Source: Sphingorhabdus contaminans (GTDB lineage: Bacteria > Pseudomonadota > Alphaproteobacteria > Sphingomonadales > Sphingomonadaceae). From it: a stretch of DNA of 64,000 nucleotides. Shown in pieces: positions 9,465-20,669 of this stretch. The position numbers and the translations under genes are program-made. The DNA is taken from assembly GCF_007280415.1 (NCBI RefSeq), contig NZ_VKKU01000001.1, forward strand, positions 1,116,001 through 1,180,000, read 5' to 3'. Positions within the stretch are counted from its first letter, which is position 1, and each line of letters starts with the position of its first letter. The notes beneath the pieces are model-generated. The model did not search any database. It saw only the letters and a program-made list of their open reading frames with translations, and was not told where the DNA came from.

Positions 9465-10160
9465 GTGCAACTTAAACGCAACCCGTCCTTTCGACTATTT
9501 GTTCCAAAACTGGCAGGCGCCCGGCTGAATGACAGACTGGTCGCGAGCCTGGGCGCCGGGTTAGGTGTGTTTATTGCCGCGGTTGCGGGGTTGGGTATTC
9601 AGAATGTGTGGCCGGCTCTTCCCTTTCTGATCGCCCCCATTGGCGCATCGGCTGTACTGGTCTTTGCCGTGCCTGCGAGTCCTCTGGCGCAACCCTGGCC
9701 CGTGTTTGGCGGCAATGTACTGTCCGCCGCCGTGGGCGTTACTATAGCCCATCTTGTGCAATATCCGATGCTGGCGGTCGGCCTCGCCGTTGCAGTGGCA
9801 ATAGTTGCGATGTCGTTGTTACGATGCCTCCACCCACCCAGCGGCGCAGTTGCAGTTACGGCCATTATCGGCAGCGATGCTGTGATTGCCGCCGGCTATA
9901 TATATCCTGTCACCCTCGTCGCGGCGAATTCGGCAGCACTGGTGCTTGCCGGTTTCCTCTTCCATCGCATTTCGGGGCATAGTTATCCCCACCGCATCTC
10001 TGACACCCCTGCCCCATTGCCGACGGCAATGTTGCGGGAAGATATTGAACGCGCAGTTGCCCAAACCAAAGAGACATTTGACATTAACCCCGCCGACCTC
10101 GAAACCCTGCTGATGACCGCCGAAGGTTTTGCGGCGCAACGCCTTGGCAAAAAAGGCTGA
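9465..10160 (+). CDS. HPP family membrane protein
   Basis: 231 residues with an HPP-type transmembrane domain of four to five helices, including the LHPPSGAVA motif that names the family (around residues 122-130). Some plant and cyanobacterial HPP proteins move nitrite across membranes; no substrate can be assigned here. The C-terminal ~50 residues are soluble. GTG start at 9465, three bases after the previous stop; no better start is visible downstream. Confidence 0.85.
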   Translation: MQLKRNPSFRLFVPKLAGARLNDRLVASLGAGLGVFIAAVAGLGIQNVWPALPFLIAPIGASAVLVFAVPASPLAQPWPVFGGNVLSAAVGVTIAHLVQYPMLAVGLAVAVAIVAMSLLRCLHPPSGAVAVTAIIGSDAVIAAGYIYPVTLVAANSAALVLAGFLFHRISGHSYPHRISDTPAPLPTAMLREDIERAVAQTKETFDINPADLETLLMTAEGFAAQRLGKKG

Positions 10161-10196
10161 CAACGGTTCCGGTCAAACAAACGCTATGGCGTCAGG

Positions 10197-11357
10197 ATGA
10201 ATATGGTTTTGAAGGATTTTGACAGCGCAGCATTCCTGCGGGATTACTGGCAGAAGGCGCCGTTGCTGATCCGCAATCCTTGGCCGGTCTGGAACAATCC
10301 GCTGGAGCCGGATGAGCTGGCAGGTCTGGCTTGTGAAGCGGAGGTGGAATCGCGTCTTGTTGTCGGCGCTCAGGGCAGTTGGGCGGTTGAACATGGCCCA
10401 ATGGCTGAAACCCATTTTGCCCGTCTCGGGAAAGCGCCTTCAACTTTGCTTGTTCAGGCAGTCGACCATCATGTGCCCGAAGTCGCGGCATTGATTGAGC
10501 CCTTCCGGTTCATTCCCAATTGGCGGATCGACGATGTGATGGTCAGCTATGCCACCGACGGCGGCGGTGTCGGGCCGCATTATGACCAATATGACGTCTT
10601 CCTGATACAGGGCAACGGTCGGCGGCGTTGGCGCGTAGGCCAATTATGTGACGACGATAGCCCCTTGATTCCCCATGATGATCTGCGGCTTTTAGCGGAG
10701 TTTCACGCCACGGACGAATGGGTGCTGGAGCCGGGTGACATACTCTACGTTCCGCCACGCATCGCCCATGATGGCGTTGCCGTCGGCGACGATTGCATGA
10801 CCTATTCGGTAGGCTTCCGTGCCCCTTCGCGCAGTGAGCTACTGACCCATTTTGTCGATGATTTGGTCGCCCAGATGCAGGATGATGACCGCTATTCGGA
10901 CACGGACTTTGCGATCCAGGATAATCCGGGCGAGATTTCAAATATTGCATTGGACAGGCTGCACAGGCTCGCGATCGAACAACTTCAAGACCGCGCTAGT
11001 TTTACCCGCTGGTTTGGCCGTTTTAGCAGCACGCGCAAATATCCGGAAATTGACTGGTCGCCCGAAGATTTGGTCAGCGAAGCGGATATTGAAACATGTT
11101 TGCGATCCGCGGCCATCGTGATGCGCAATCCGGCGAGCCGATTTTCATTTGTGCAGGAAGGCGTGATGACCTTGCTGTTTGTCGATGGCTCCACATTTGA
11201 ATGCGTGAGCGCATGTAAAGCCTTTGCCGAGGCCCTATGCAAGGCGGACAGAGTAGCATTGCCTCCTCATCCAAATCCGGACGCGGAGCTCGTAAAACTT
11301 ATGACCGATCTGGTTAATCAAGGCAGCATTGCTTTTGACGAACAGGTTGAAAGTTAA
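10197..11357 (+). CDS. roxA: JmjC/cupin ribosomal oxygenase (RoxA/YcfD type)
   Basis: 386 residues, matching the 2-oxoglutarate and Fe(II) oxygenases that hydroxylate an arginine of ribosomal protein uL16. The iron triad is visible as H128 and D130 in GPHYDQYD and H191 in PPRIAHDG. A C-terminal helical and winged-helix part follows the cupin barrel, as in YcfD. The gene is monocistronic or the last of the cysS transcript; a long imperfect hairpin follows 12 bases after the stop. Confidence 0.88.
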   Translation: MNMVLKDFDSAAFLRDYWQKAPLLIRNPWPVWNNPLEPDELAGLACEAEVESRLVVGAQGSWAVEHGPMAETHFARLGKAPSTLLVQAVDHHVPEVAALIEPFRFIPNWRIDDVMVSYATDGGGVGPHYDQYDVFLIQGNGRRRWRVGQLCDDDSPLIPHDDLRLLAEFHATDEWVLEPGDILYVPPRIAHDGVAVGDDCMTYSVGFRAPSRSELLTHFVDDLVAQMQDDDRYSDTDFAIQDNPGEISNIALDRLHRLAIEQLQDRASFTRWFGRFSSTRKYPEIDWSPEDLVSEADIETCLRSAAIVMRNPASRFSFVQEGVMTLLFVDGSTFECVSACKAFAEALCKADRVALPPHPNPDAELVKLMTDLVNQGSIAFDEQVES

Positions 11358-11368
11358 ATGCGAACCAG

Positions 11369-11421
11369 GCTGAGTATCTGCGTAAAAAAGCGAAGTTTTT
11401 CAACGCAATCAGATGCTCAGC
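11369..11421. terminator. Long imperfect hairpin downstream of roxA
   Basis: GCTGAGTATCTG pairs with CAGATGCTCAGC, with further CGT/ACG pairing inside. It stands 12 bases after the roxA stop. There is no long T tract after the stem, so it may be an RNA-stabilising or non-classical terminator hairpin. Confidence 0.4.
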
Positions 11422-11530
11422 AAGCGGCCTTAAAGGGCGATGTCGCGTTACGCACTTACCGGTGTGATCGATGTGGCACCTATCATCTTACAAGCCGGAC
11501 CAAAGGAAAGCGGATTCCCAGACCAGCGGC

Positions 11531-12082
11531 CTAAACCTCAATTACGCGCATCTGCCCCTGCCCCAATCCGTCCAGCGACCAGTCTCCGATTGACCATCGG
11601 ACCAGCCTCAAAGTCGGAAAGCCGACCGCAGCGGTCATACGCCGCACCTGCCGATTTCGACCCTCGCGAATTGTCAGGCTGATCCAGCAGTCAGGCACCG
11701 TTTTGCGGAACCGCACCGGTGGATCACGGGGCCACAAGTCCGGGTCCGCAACCCGATCCGCCTCTGCCGGTCGCGTAATTCCATCTTTTAACGGAACACC
11801 GGAACGTAAAGCGGCTAAAGCCACGTCGGTTACGGCCCCTTCGACTTGGACGAGATACCGCTTGGGCATTTTGAATCTGGGGTCCGATATGCGGGCTTGC
11901 AACCTGCCGTCATCGGTTAGCAACATCAGGCCTTCGCTATCCATATCGAGCCGTCCTGCAGGATATACACGGTCGATCTGGATATAATCGGAAAGTGTCG
12001 GCCGTGGTGATGCCGCCATATTCTTGTCTGTGAATTGGGGCAGCACCCCATAGGGCTTATTGAAGAGGACAAGGCGCGGCAT
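11531..12082 (-). CDS. rRNA pseudouridine synthase, RluE/RsuA family
   Basis: 183 residues. The catalytic Asp lies in [17 protein letters not shown], typical of the RsuA/RluB/RluE/RluF family; the short length and lack of an N-terminal S4 domain favour RluE, which modifies 23S rRNA U2457 (E. coli numbering). The C-terminal GRNRQVRRM motif is also present. The start at 12082 begins [12 protein letters not shown]; the upstream extension is not conserved in style. It is transcribed towards roxA, convergent with it. Confidence 0.88.
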   Translation of the reverse strand: MPRLVLFNKPYGVLPQFTDKNMAASPRPTLSDYIQIDRVYPAGRLDMDSEGLMLLTDDGRLQARISDPRFKMPKRYLVQVEGAVTDVALAALRSGVPLKDGITRPAEADRVADPDLWPRDPPVRFRKTVPDCWISLTIREGRNRQVRRMTAAVGFPTLRLVRWSIGDWSLDGLGQGQMRVIEV

Positions 12083-12248
12083 GGGAAAAGCCCTATCTCT
12101 ATCTGGACCATATGTCTTGGAAAAGAGCATGGCAGAGGCAGATATAACCACTAAATTTTCAACATTGCCAACGTTCCATCAGCAATGAAAATTCCAATTC
12201 GACAGGTACGGTTGCCATAAAGCGATCGAAACGAGTCACAACATAACG

Positions 12249-12290
12249 AAAAAAGAGGCCGGAAAGCTACCTTTCCGACCCCTTCTTTTT
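12249..12290 (-). terminator. Intrinsic terminator of groEL
   Basis: On the minus strand GGAAAG pairs with CTTTCC across GTAG, extended by flanking GGGG/CCTC pairing and followed by a run of T. It begins about 20 bases after the groEL stop. The plus strand also ends in T residues, so it could act in both directions. Confidence 0.75.
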
Positions 12291-12311
12291 GATTTGACGA
12301 AGTGGCTAGAC

Positions 12312-13970
<1,659 letters not shown>

Positions 13971-14016
13971 TCAAATAGAGCGCAAAAAATTGCGCAAGTT
14001 CACACTTGGTTCGGCG

Positions 14017-14304
14017 TTAGCCAACAATCCCGAGAATATCCGATTCCTTCATGATCAGCAGGTCTTCACCATCGATCTTGACTTCGGTGCCCGACCATTT
14101 GCCGAACAGCACACGGTCGCCAGCCTTTACGTCGAGAGGGGTTACAGTGCCGTCTTCAGCCTTTGAACCCGAACCTACGGAGACGACTTCGCCTTCCTGC
14201 GGCTTTTCCTGTGCGCTGTCAGGGATGATAATCCCACCAGCAGTTTTTGCTTCGGCCTCGACCCGACGGACGAGGACACGGTCATGCAAAGGACGAAATG
14301 CCAT
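14017..14304 (-). CDS. groS: Co-chaperonin GroES
   Basis: 95 residues, the heptameric lid of GroEL. The start [12 protein letters not shown], the mobile-loop region with [14 protein letters not shown] and the EGEVVSVG strand are typical. Upstream codons to 14367 run through the 5' leader and the promoter-proximal region, so 14304 is preferred; AGGAAGG lies seven bases before it on the minus strand. First gene of the groESL operon. Confidence 0.98.
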   Translation of the reverse strand: MAFRPLHDRVLVRRVEAEAKTAGGIIIPDSAQEKPQEGEVVSVGSGSKAEDGTVTPLDVKAGDRVLFGKWSGTEVKIDGEDLLIMKESDILGIVG

Positions 14305-14377
14305 GTTGAACCTTCCTTTTTTAGTTTCGCCATCCCGCCACACCCACCTGGAAGCGAGGGACGGCAATGAATGTCAG

Positions 14378-14404
14378 TTAGCACTCAATTGGGGCGAGTG
14401 CTAA
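14378..14404 (-). promoter_or_regulatory. CIRCE operator (HrcA site) of groESL
   Basis: A perfect TTAGCACTC-N9-GAGTGCTAA inverted repeat, the consensus binding site of the heat-shock repressor HrcA. It lies 74 bases upstream of the groES start and just downstream of the predicted RpoH-type promoter. Confidence 0.97.
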
Positions 14405-14412
14405 CGACGCCC

Positions 14413-14440
14413 AGATAGGAGCTTTTTGTGACGGGTCAAG
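14413..14440 (-). promoter_or_regulatory. RpoH (sigma-32) type promoter of groESL
   Basis: Read on the minus strand: CTTG, 17 bases, then CCTATCT, matching the alphaproteobacterial heat-shock consensus CTTG-N17/18-CYTATNT. The CIRCE element begins nine bases after the -10 box, so a bound HrcA would cover the start site. Confidence 0.75.
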
Positions 14441-14466
14441 GACAAGCGCTCAAAAAAATTGGATTG

Positions 14467-14493
14467 TGTAACTTTTACGATGATCATTGCGAA
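14467..14493 (+). promoter_or_regulatory. Candidate ECF sigma promoter
   Basis: GTAACT, 16 bases, CGAA. This matches the GTAACC-N16-CGAA box known for Caulobacter SigF, which is also paired with an NrsF anti-sigma factor. It would give autoregulation of the sigma gene ~170 bases downstream. One base of the -35 differs. Confidence 0.5.
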
Positions 14494-14667
14494 ACAGAGC
14501 GGTGCAGACAAATGGCGCCCCCGCAGATATCAACCCATGCCAACGAACGGTGTAGTGCCATAGCATCGTCCGGCAATCGAGAAATGAAGTAGAAAATTGC
14601 AGCAGTATCAGACCCTTCACCACATCCAGTACGGGTATCACATATCGTGATCGCGCGCGAAGAAACG

Positions 14668-15171
14668 ATGCGTGACCTGATGCGCCTTGCCCAATTGGGG
14701 GACAAGCAAGCTTATGCTGTTTTGCTGGAGCAGGCAGGACGCTGGCTCACGCGCTTCTTTGCTTCCAAAATTTCTCAAGATGCGGTCGATGATCTGGTTC
14801 AGGACACATTGATTTCTCTTCACCGCAAACGGGCGAGCTATGATCCGTCGCGCCCCTTCCTGCCCTGGCTCGCCGCGATTGCACGCTATCGCTGGGTCGA
14901 CCGATTAAGGCAAACATACCGACACGCTGCCGACGAACTTCTCGACCAGCATAGCGAGAATAGTCACGAAGATGAGGTTGGTGCCAAAATCAGCATCGAC
15001 AGCCTTCTCCACAAATTACCCGAAGCGCAGGCACTGGCCATTCGACTCGTCAAGATTGATGGCCTCAGCATAAGCGAAGCCTGCGCGCGAAGCGGTCAGT
15101 CCGAACCGCTTGTAAAAGTGAACATACACCGCGGCCTCAAAAAATTGGCAGCGCTGATCGAGAGTGAATAA
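14668..15171 (+). CDS. ECF RNA polymerase sigma factor
   Basis: 167 residues with region 2 (DLVQDTLISLHRKR then PWLAAIARYRWVDRLR) and region 4 (LPEAQALAIRLVKIDGLSISEACARSGQSEPLVKVNIHRG) of an extracytoplasmic-function sigma factor. Start 14668 is preferred; a GTG at 14647 would add seven residues, and neither has a strong ribosome binding site. The DUF1109/NrsF gene starts one base after its stop, so the pair is translationally linked: sigma factor plus membrane anti-sigma factor. Such pairs respond to oxidative or metal stress in Caulobacter. Confidence 0.92.
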   Translation: MRDLMRLAQLGDKQAYAVLLEQAGRWLTRFFASKISQDAVDDLVQDTLISLHRKRASYDPSRPFLPWLAAIARYRWVDRLRQTYRHAADELLDQHSENSHEDEVGAKISIDSLLHKLPEAQALAIRLVKIDGLSISEACARSGQSEPLVKVNIHRGLKKLAALIESE

Positions 15172-15172
15172 T

Positions 15173-15808
15173 ATGCCCAATAGTTTTGATGTTTCCGCGC
15201 TTGTGCAGGACTTGGAACCTGTAAAGCCATTGCGCCCGCAGATACCTTTGCTGGTCTCTGCGCTGTTAACGGTAATCGCCACTGCAATTGTTATTTGGCT
15301 GCAAGGTATGCGTCCTGATCTGTTGGCGGGAAAACCAGATGAAATGTTCTTGATCCGCGCAGGTGTTTTGCTGCTTTTAGGGGGGGCAGCCGCACATGCC
15401 GTTACAGCTATGGCGAGCCCTTCGGTTGGGCGCAGTCAAAATGGCTGGCAAATGGCGCTTGGCGCCGCAGTTCTGTTTCCGTTGGCAGCTATAATTGTTG
15501 CAATGACGGGGGATACAGGCCCCGCTTTCACGGCGATGGACTCTGGTATGCGGTGTTTGGGTTATAGCCTCGTGGGCGGGCTTGCCACCGCGGCTCCTAT
15601 GATAGTCTGGTTACGCAAGGGCGCACCCACATCACCGGAACGCGCAGGTTGGTTGACAGGGCTGGCTTCAGGCGGCCTTGGCGCCTTTGCCTACAATATC
15701 CACTGCCCCTTTAACGATGTGGTCTACATCGGCATGTGGTATAGTCTGGCGCTTGTTTTCTGTTCGATACTTGGCCGGTTGATCGTCCCGCGAATGATAC
15801 GCTGGTAA
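15173..15808 (+). CDS. NrsF family (DUF1109) membrane anti-sigma factor
   Basis: 211 residues, with six hydrophobic segments (about 27-46, 63-80, 93-112, 127-150, 163-180, 185-205). This is the layout of DUF1109/NrsF, inner-membrane proteins that hold a partner ECF sigma inactive. NrsF proteins use conserved cysteines for sensing; C126 and C177 (approximate) are candidates. An in-frame GTG at 15164 would overlap the sigma gene; ATG 15173 is used. It converges on hisF with no gap. Confidence 0.85.
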   Translation: MPNSFDVSALVQDLEPVKPLRPQIPLLVSALLTVIATAIVIWLQGMRPDLLAGKPDEMFLIRAGVLLLLGGAAAHAVTAMASPSVGRSQNGWQMALGAAVLFPLAAIIVAMTGDTGPAFTAMDSGMRCLGYSLVGGLATAAPMIVWLRKGAPTSPERAGWLTGLASGGLGAFAYNIHCPFNDVVYIGMWYSLALVFCSILGRLIVPRMIRW

Positions 15809-16567
15809 TCAGCTCCGGGCCGGTAATCCTGCTGCGCGCAAAGCTGCATGCGCTTCGGCAATGCTGTGCTGACCAAAGTGGAATATTGAAGCCGCCAACA
15901 CCGCGCTGGCATGCCCTTCACGGACACCTTCGACCAAATGGTCGAGATGCCCTACCCCGCCGCTGGCGACCACCGGTACGTCAACCGCGTCGGCAATCGC
16001 GCGGGTGAGTTCCAAATCATAGCCATCGCGGGTGCCGTCCCGATCCATACTTGTCACGAGCAGTTCTCCTGCCCCCAGTCTGGCAAGTTTAACCGCGTGT
16101 TCCAAGGCATCAATGCCCGTCGGTTTTCGGCCGCCATGCGTAAAGATTTCCCAGCAATCGCCGCTACGTCGCGCATCGACCGATGCCACCACGCACTGGC
16201 TTCCGAAGCGCTCGGCGATGTCAGCCACCACTTCCGGCCGGGCGACTGCCGCGCTGTTGACCGCCACCTTATCTGCGCCAGCCAAAAGTAACGCGCGGGC
16301 ATCTTCGGCACTGCGGACGCCGCCGCCAACGGTTAAAGGCATGAAACAGACTTCTGCAGTACGGCGCACTACATCGATAATCGTTCCCCGCCCCTCATGG
16401 CTTGCACCAATGTCGAGAAAGCATAGCTCGTCAGCCCCGGCCATATCATAAGCCTGCGCCTGTTCGACCGGGTCACCGGCATCGCGAAGGTCGACGAAAT
16501 TCACACCTTTCACGACGCGTCCATTTGCCACGTCAAGGCACGGAATAACCCGTATACGGACTGTCAC
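15809..16567 (-). CDS. hisF: Imidazole glycerol phosphate synthase cyclase subunit HisF
   Basis: 252 residues, a (beta-alpha)8 barrel that uses ammonia from HisH to make imidazole glycerol phosphate and AICAR in histidine synthesis. The start [24 protein letters not shown] holds the catalytic Asp (D11), and the second catalytic Asp is in TSMDRDGT. Its start overlaps the hisA stop (ATGA). Last gene of hisB-hisH-hisA-hisF. Confidence 0.98.
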   Translation of the reverse strand: MTVRIRVIPCLDVANGRVVKGVNFVDLRDAGDPVEQAQAYDMAGADELCFLDIGASHEGRGTIIDVVRRTAEVCFMPLTVGGGVRSAEDARALLLAGADKVAVNSAAVARPEVVADIAERFGSQCVVASVDARRSGDCWEIFTHGGRKPTGIDALEHAVKLARLGAGELLVTSMDRDGTRDGYDLELTRAIADAVDVPVVASGGVGHLDHLVEGVREGHASAVLAASIFHFGQHSIAEAHAALRAAGLPARS

Positions 16568-17292
16568 GCCCGGTTCGCCAATGCTATGGCAGTCGCAAGA
16601 TCAAGGCGACCGTCGTAAATTGCCCGTCCGGTAATGACGCCTTCAATGCCGTCTTTGGCATGCAATGACAGCATATGGATATCGTCAATACCCTTGACCC
16701 CACCGCTGGCGATAACCGGTATTTGCACCGCCCGTGCGAGATCGACCGTGGCTTCGATATTACATCCCGTCAGCATTCCATCGCGGCCAACGTCGGTAAA
16801 TAATATCGATGCTACGCCGGCATCCTCGAACCTGCGCGCCAGATCCACGACAGGCATATCCGATTTTTCAGCCCAGCCTTCGGTTGCAACAAAGCCGTCA
16901 CGGGCATCTACGGCAACGACAATGCCATTTTCGAATTCGCGGGCCATATCCTTTACAAATTGCGGGTCTTTCAGCGCTGCCGTTCCGATAACCAGCCGCG
17001 CCACGCCCATGTCAAACCATCGCTCGACGGTTTGCACATTTCGTATTCCGCCACCGAGTTGCACATAACCCGGAAAATTTTCGATAATCCCTTCAACCGC
17101 TTCGGCATTCTCGGGCCGCCCGGCAAAAGCACCGTCAAGGTCGACAACATGCAGAAATTCAGCCCCTTGTTCCGCGAACAACAAAGCCTGCGCTGCCGGA
17201 TCGTCGGCATAGACCGTCGCACGATCCATGTCGCCTTCCGCCAGGCGCACCACTTCGCCGCCTTTCAGATCGATTGCAGGAAATACGATCAT
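16564..17292 (-). CDS. hisA: Phosphoribosyl-formimino-AICAR-phosphate isomerase HisA
   Basis: 242 residues, a (beta-alpha)8 barrel isomerase for ProFAR to PRFAR. The catalytic pair is visible as D8 in [14 protein letters not shown] and the later Asp in [11 protein letters not shown]. It has 13 bases of spacing after hisH and overlaps hisF. No sign of dual HisA/TrpF use can be judged by eye. Confidence 0.98.
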   Translation of the reverse strand: MIVFPAIDLKGGEVVRLAEGDMDRATVYADDPAAQALLFAEQGAEFLHVVDLDGAFAGRPENAEAVEGIIENFPGYVQLGGGIRNVQTVERWFDMGVARLVIGTAALKDPQFVKDMAREFENGIVVAVDARDGFVATEGWAEKSDMPVVDLARRFEDAGVASILFTDVGRDGMLTGCNIEATVDLARAVQIPVIASGGVKGIDDIHMLSLHAKDGIEGVITGRAIYDGRLDLATAIALANRA

Positions 17293-17305
17293 GCCAAATC
17301 CCTTG

Positions 17306-17917
17306 TCATGGACGCCACTCCAGAAAGCGTTTCAGGAAATTGATGCCATAGGCCTGGCTCTTTTCGGGATGGAATTGCACACCGATGATATTGTCCCGAC
17401 CAACCGCAGCGACCAGTTCGCCACCATGGTTTGTAGCGGCCAGTTTGTCTGCGGAATTTGTCACGTCGAAATGGTAACCGTGCAGAAAATAAGCCTCACC
17501 CGTTTCAATCAGAGGCACATCGGAAACGGGTTTCACGTCATTCCACCCCATATGCGGTACTTTCAAACCTTCAGCCGGTTTGATTGCCTGTACCGTGCCA
17601 CCAATCCAGCCCAAACCTTGTGTTGTACCATGTTCCACACCAGCATCAGCCAGCAACTGCATACCGACGCATATGCCCAAAAAAGGCGCCTTATCTTGCA
17701 ACACCCGGCTTTCGAGAGCCTCGATCATCGACCCAATGGCCGACAATGCCTCCATACAATGCGCGAATGCACCGACACCGGGTAAAACGATGCGTTCGGC
17801 TTTTTCGACAATGGAGGGATCTGCAGTGACCGCAATATTCGCGGCGCCTGCTGCTTTCAACGCGTTGTGCACCGAATGCAGGTTTCCCGCGCCATAATCA
17901 ATTAGCGCCAGGGTCAC
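17306..17917 (-). CDS. hisH: Imidazole glycerol phosphate synthase glutaminase subunit HisH
   Basis: 203 residues, class I glutamine amidotransferase that supplies ammonia to HisF. The nucleophile is in PFLGICVGMQLL, the oxyanion loop follows, and the His/Glu pair is in GVQFHPEKS. The start MTLALIDYGAGNLHS is typical. Three bases after hisB and 13 before hisA, so operonic. Confidence 0.98.
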   Translation of the reverse strand: MTLALIDYGAGNLHSVHNALKAAGAANIAVTADPSIVEKAERIVLPGVGAFAHCMEALSAIGSMIEALESRVLQDKAPFLGICVGMQLLADAGVEHGTTQGLGWIGGTVQAIKPAEGLKVPHMGWNDVKPVSDVPLIETGEAYFLHGYHFDVTNSADKLAATNHGGELVAAVGRDNIIGVQFHPEKSQAYGINFLKRFLEWRP

Positions 17918-17920
17918 GGC

Positions 17921-18508
17921 TTACAGCGTCCCCTTGGTGGATGGAACTGCGTCCGCTTTGCGGGAATCAATCTCCACCGCTTGCCGCAGGGCACGGGCCA
18001 AAGCTTTGTAACAGCTTTCCACAATGTGGTGGTTGTTCGAACCGTAAAGATTTTCGACGTGCAGAGTGATGCCGGCAGCAGTCGCAAAGCTATGGAACCA
18101 ATGCTCGATGAGCTCCGTATCCCACTCGCCCAGACGCGGCATCCCCAGCGAGACCTTCCATACGAAATAGGGACGGCCGGAAATATCAAGAGAACAACGT
18201 GTCAGCGTTTCGTCCATCGGCGCATAAGCTGTACCATAGCGCGTAATTCCGCGCTTATCCCCCAGCGCTTGAAGAACTGCCTCGCCAATCGCGATCCCGG
18301 TATCCTCGGTCGTGTGGTGCTGGTCGATATGCAAATCGCCGACCGCGTTTACTTTCAGATCAATCAAAGAGTGCCGGGACAATTGTTCCAGCATATGATC
18401 CAGAAAGCCGATACCGGTCGAAACGTCATATACTCCGCTTCCGTCAAGATTGACCTCAACATCAATCGACGTTTCGCTTGTCTTTCGGCTGATATTCCCG
18501 GTGCGCAT
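17921..18508 (-). CDS. hisB: Imidazoleglycerol-phosphate dehydratase HisB
   Basis: 195 residues, the monofunctional dehydratase without the phosphatase domain found in enterobacteria. Manganese-binding HHTTEDT and the later NNHHIVES motifs are present, as is the MLEQLSRHS segment. The start at 18508 ([13 protein letters not shown]) is family-like; the longer frame runs into the divergent sspB. The 94-base gap to sspB should hold divergent promoters. Confidence 0.98.
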   Translation of the reverse strand: MRTGNISRKTSETSIDVEVNLDGSGVYDVSTGIGFLDHMLEQLSRHSLIDLKVNAVGDLHIDQHHTTEDTGIAIGEAVLQALGDKRGITRYGTAYAPMDETLTRCSLDISGRPYFVWKVSLGMPRLGEWDTELIEHWFHSFATAAGITLHVENLYGSNNHHIVESCYKALARALRQAVEIDSRKADAVPSTKGTL

Positions 18509-18602
18509 GGCCGCCGCTATACGGATAATATCGCGCTTGGCAAGTTGACATGACCACAACAAGCATCTTGATTTCAGCGGCTCCTCGGTCCACCAAGCGC
18601 GC

Positions 18603-19079
18603 ATGACCGATGAGCATATCGATAGCCTGATTCCCTATGATGACGTCGTGCAAGAGGCGTTACGCGCCGTTGTCGGACGCGTACTTGGCGATGTGGCTGT
18701 CAATGGATTGCCCGGCGACCATCATTTTTACATAACTTTCAAAACGCAAGCACCCGGTGTTTCCATTCCGGTTCATCTTCACGAACGTTTTCCGGACGAG
18801 ATGACGATAGTGCTTCAGCACAAATATTGGGATTTGAAAGTCGAATCGGACCATTTCGAAGTTGGCCTGTCCTTCAGCCAGATTCCTTCGCATCTGGTCA
18901 TTCCCTATTCCGCCATCACGGCATTTGTGGACCCTGCCGTTGATTTTGCACTGCAATTTCATGTCGATGCGGGCGAAAGCGGTCCGGAGCCCCACGATGA
19001 GGCTGGTAATGACGAGCCTACCGTACTTGTAGAAGATGGTTCCAACGTCGTCAGTGTGGATTTTGGACGCAAAAAATGA
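18603..19079 (+). CDS. sspB: SspB family ClpXP adaptor (alphaproteobacterial type)
   Basis: 158 residues. The domain of about residues 8-120 with [15 protein letters not shown] and the [17 protein letters not shown] stretch matches the alpha-SspB family, which tethers ssrA-tagged and other substrates to ClpXP. The C-terminal tail is acidic and ends in [10 protein letters not shown], similar to the ClpX-docking tail. Its stop overlaps the fumC start by ATGA, a common arrangement in sphingomonads. Confidence 0.9.
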   Translation: MTDEHIDSLIPYDDVVQEALRAVVGRVLGDVAVNGLPGDHHFYITFKTQAPGVSIPVHLHERFPDEMTIVLQHKYWDLKVESDHFEVGLSFSQIPSHLVIPYSAITAFVDPAVDFALQFHVDAGESGPEPHDEAGNDEPTVLVEDGSNVVSVDFGRKK

Positions 19080-20467
19080 CGGGTAAAACCCGTACGGAAT
19101 TTGACAGCTTTGGTCCTATAGAAGTTCCTGCGTCCGCATATTGGGGTGCGCAAACCCAACGCAGCATTACCAATTTCCCGTTCCCTCCGCAGGAACGAAT
19201 GCCATTAGGTATCGTTTACGGCCTGGCCCACGTCAAACGCGCGGCTGCCCGAACGCACAAGGCATCGGGTGCGCTTTCAGCTGAAATCGCGGACGCCATC
19301 GTTGCCTCTGCTGATCGCATCCTGGGAAAAGAGTTTGATGACCAGTTTCCGCTCGTAATCTGGCAAACCGGAAGCGGCACGCAATCCAATATGAATGTGA
19401 ACGAGGTCATTGCCGGTATTTCGAATGAGATTCTCACCGGCACGCGGGGCGGAAATTCTCCGGTGCACCCCAACGACCATGTAAACAAGGGGCAGTCCTC
19501 GAACGATAGCTTCCCCACCGCAATTCACGTCGCTGTTGCCCAAGCAATCCACGGCTCATTATTGCCTGCCCTCGCGATCCTAACCGAAGCTCTAGGGTCT
19601 AAATCTGAGGAATGGGCCGACATCATCAAAATTGGCCGGACACATCTGCAAGACGCAACTCCACTTACGCTCGGACAGGAATTTTCAGCTTATGTCGCCC
19701 AGTTGATTGCCAATCGGGCGCGGATTGAAGGCACTGTCGTGCATAATGTTCAAAAGCTGGCACAGGGTGGCACTGCGGTGGGTACCGGATTGAATGCACC
19801 CAAAGGGTTTGATCTGGCTATTGCGAAGGACATTTCAGCCGCAACCGGCATCGCATTTGAACCGGCACGCAACAAGTTCGAGGCGTTGGCATCCAATGAC
19901 GGGCTAGTTCAAATGTCCGGCGCATTAAACACCCTTGCCGTCAGCCTTACTAAAATCGCGAACGACATCCGTTTGCTGGGGTCCGGCCCTCGCTCTGGTC
20001 TCGGGGAGCTTTTGCTCCCTGAAAACGAACCGGGCAGTTCGATCATGCCTGGCAAGGTCAATCCCACACAATGCGAAATGCTGACAATGGTTGCAGCACA
20101 AGTGATCGGAAATCACCAGGCAGTTACCGTAGGCGGTCTACAGGGCCACCTTGAGTTGAATGTGTTCAAGCCGTTGATCGGTGCCAATGTCCTGCGTTCG
20201 ATTGAATTGCTCAGCATTGGTATGGAAACTTTCGCCAAAAATTGTGTCGAGGGGCTGCAGCCTGACAAGGACCGGATCGCGGGTCTAATGGAAAACTCGC
20301 TTATGCTGGTCACCGCCCTCGCCCCGGTCATCGGCTATGACAACGCCGCCAAAATTGCGAAGCAGGCACATGCGCACGGAACCACTTTGCGCCATGCGGC
20401 TTTAGAATCCGGACTGGTTGACGAAGCAACATTCGATACCCATGTCAGACCTCAGGATATGGTGTAG
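19076..20467 (+). CDS. fumC: Class II fumarate hydratase FumC
   Basis: 463 residues, the iron-free fumarase of the TCA cycle. The substrate loop [15 protein letters not shown] is present, as are [12 protein letters not shown] and the [14 protein letters not shown] stretch containing active-site residues. Full length. It is translationally coupled to sspB (ATGA overlap) and followed after 10 bases by a small gene. An iron-independent fumarase suits oxidative or iron-limited conditions. Confidence 0.98.
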   Translation: MTGKTRTEFDSFGPIEVPASAYWGAQTQRSITNFPFPPQERMPLGIVYGLAHVKRAAARTHKASGALSAEIADAIVASADRILGKEFDDQFPLVIWQTGSGTQSNMNVNEVIAGISNEILTGTRGGNSPVHPNDHVNKGQSSNDSFPTAIHVAVAQAIHGSLLPALAILTEALGSKSEEWADIIKIGRTHLQDATPLTLGQEFSAYVAQLIANRARIEGTVVHNVQKLAQGGTAVGTGLNAPKGFDLAIAKDISAATGIAFEPARNKFEALASNDGLVQMSGALNTLAVSLTKIANDIRLLGSGPRSGLGELLLPENEPGSSIMPGKVNPTQCEMLTMVAAQVIGNHQAVTVGGLQGHLELNVFKPLIGANVLRSIELLSIGMETFAKNCVEGLQPDKDRIAGLMENSLMLVTALAPVIGYDNAAKIAKQAHAHGTTLRHAALESGLVDEATFDTHVRPQDMV

Positions 20468-20477
20468 GAGAACCGAA

Positions 20478-20669
20478 ATGTTAAAATCCATCGCTGGAGC
20501 CGTTGTTGGCGAAGTAATCGGTCGCAAACGCGGAAACGGGCTTCTGGGCGCTGGTATCGGTCTTGTTGCCACGCGTATTGCAACGCGTTCAATTCCCGGT
20601 CTTTTGCTAGTTGGCGGCGCAATTGCGGCAAAAACGATTTACGACAAACGCCGCGGACGTCGCGCCTAA
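20478..20669 (+). CDS. Small Gly/Ala-rich hydrophobic protein, function unknown
   Basis: 63 residues, beginning MLKSIAGAVVGEVIG and ending with a basic DKRRGRRA. It has one or two weak hydrophobic stretches with many glycines. AGGAG lies seven bases before the ATG, which supports it as a real gene following fumC. Its stop overlaps, tail to tail, with the DUF2585 gene. Confidence 0.65.
   Translation: MLKSIAGAVVGEVIGRKRGNGLLGAGIGLVATRIATRSIPGLLLVGGAIAAKTIYDKRRGRRA

Noticed and set aside
14517-14600. Short ORF of about 26 codons between the ECF promoter and sigma factor
   Set aside because: No ribosome binding site and no signature; length is within chance expectation.
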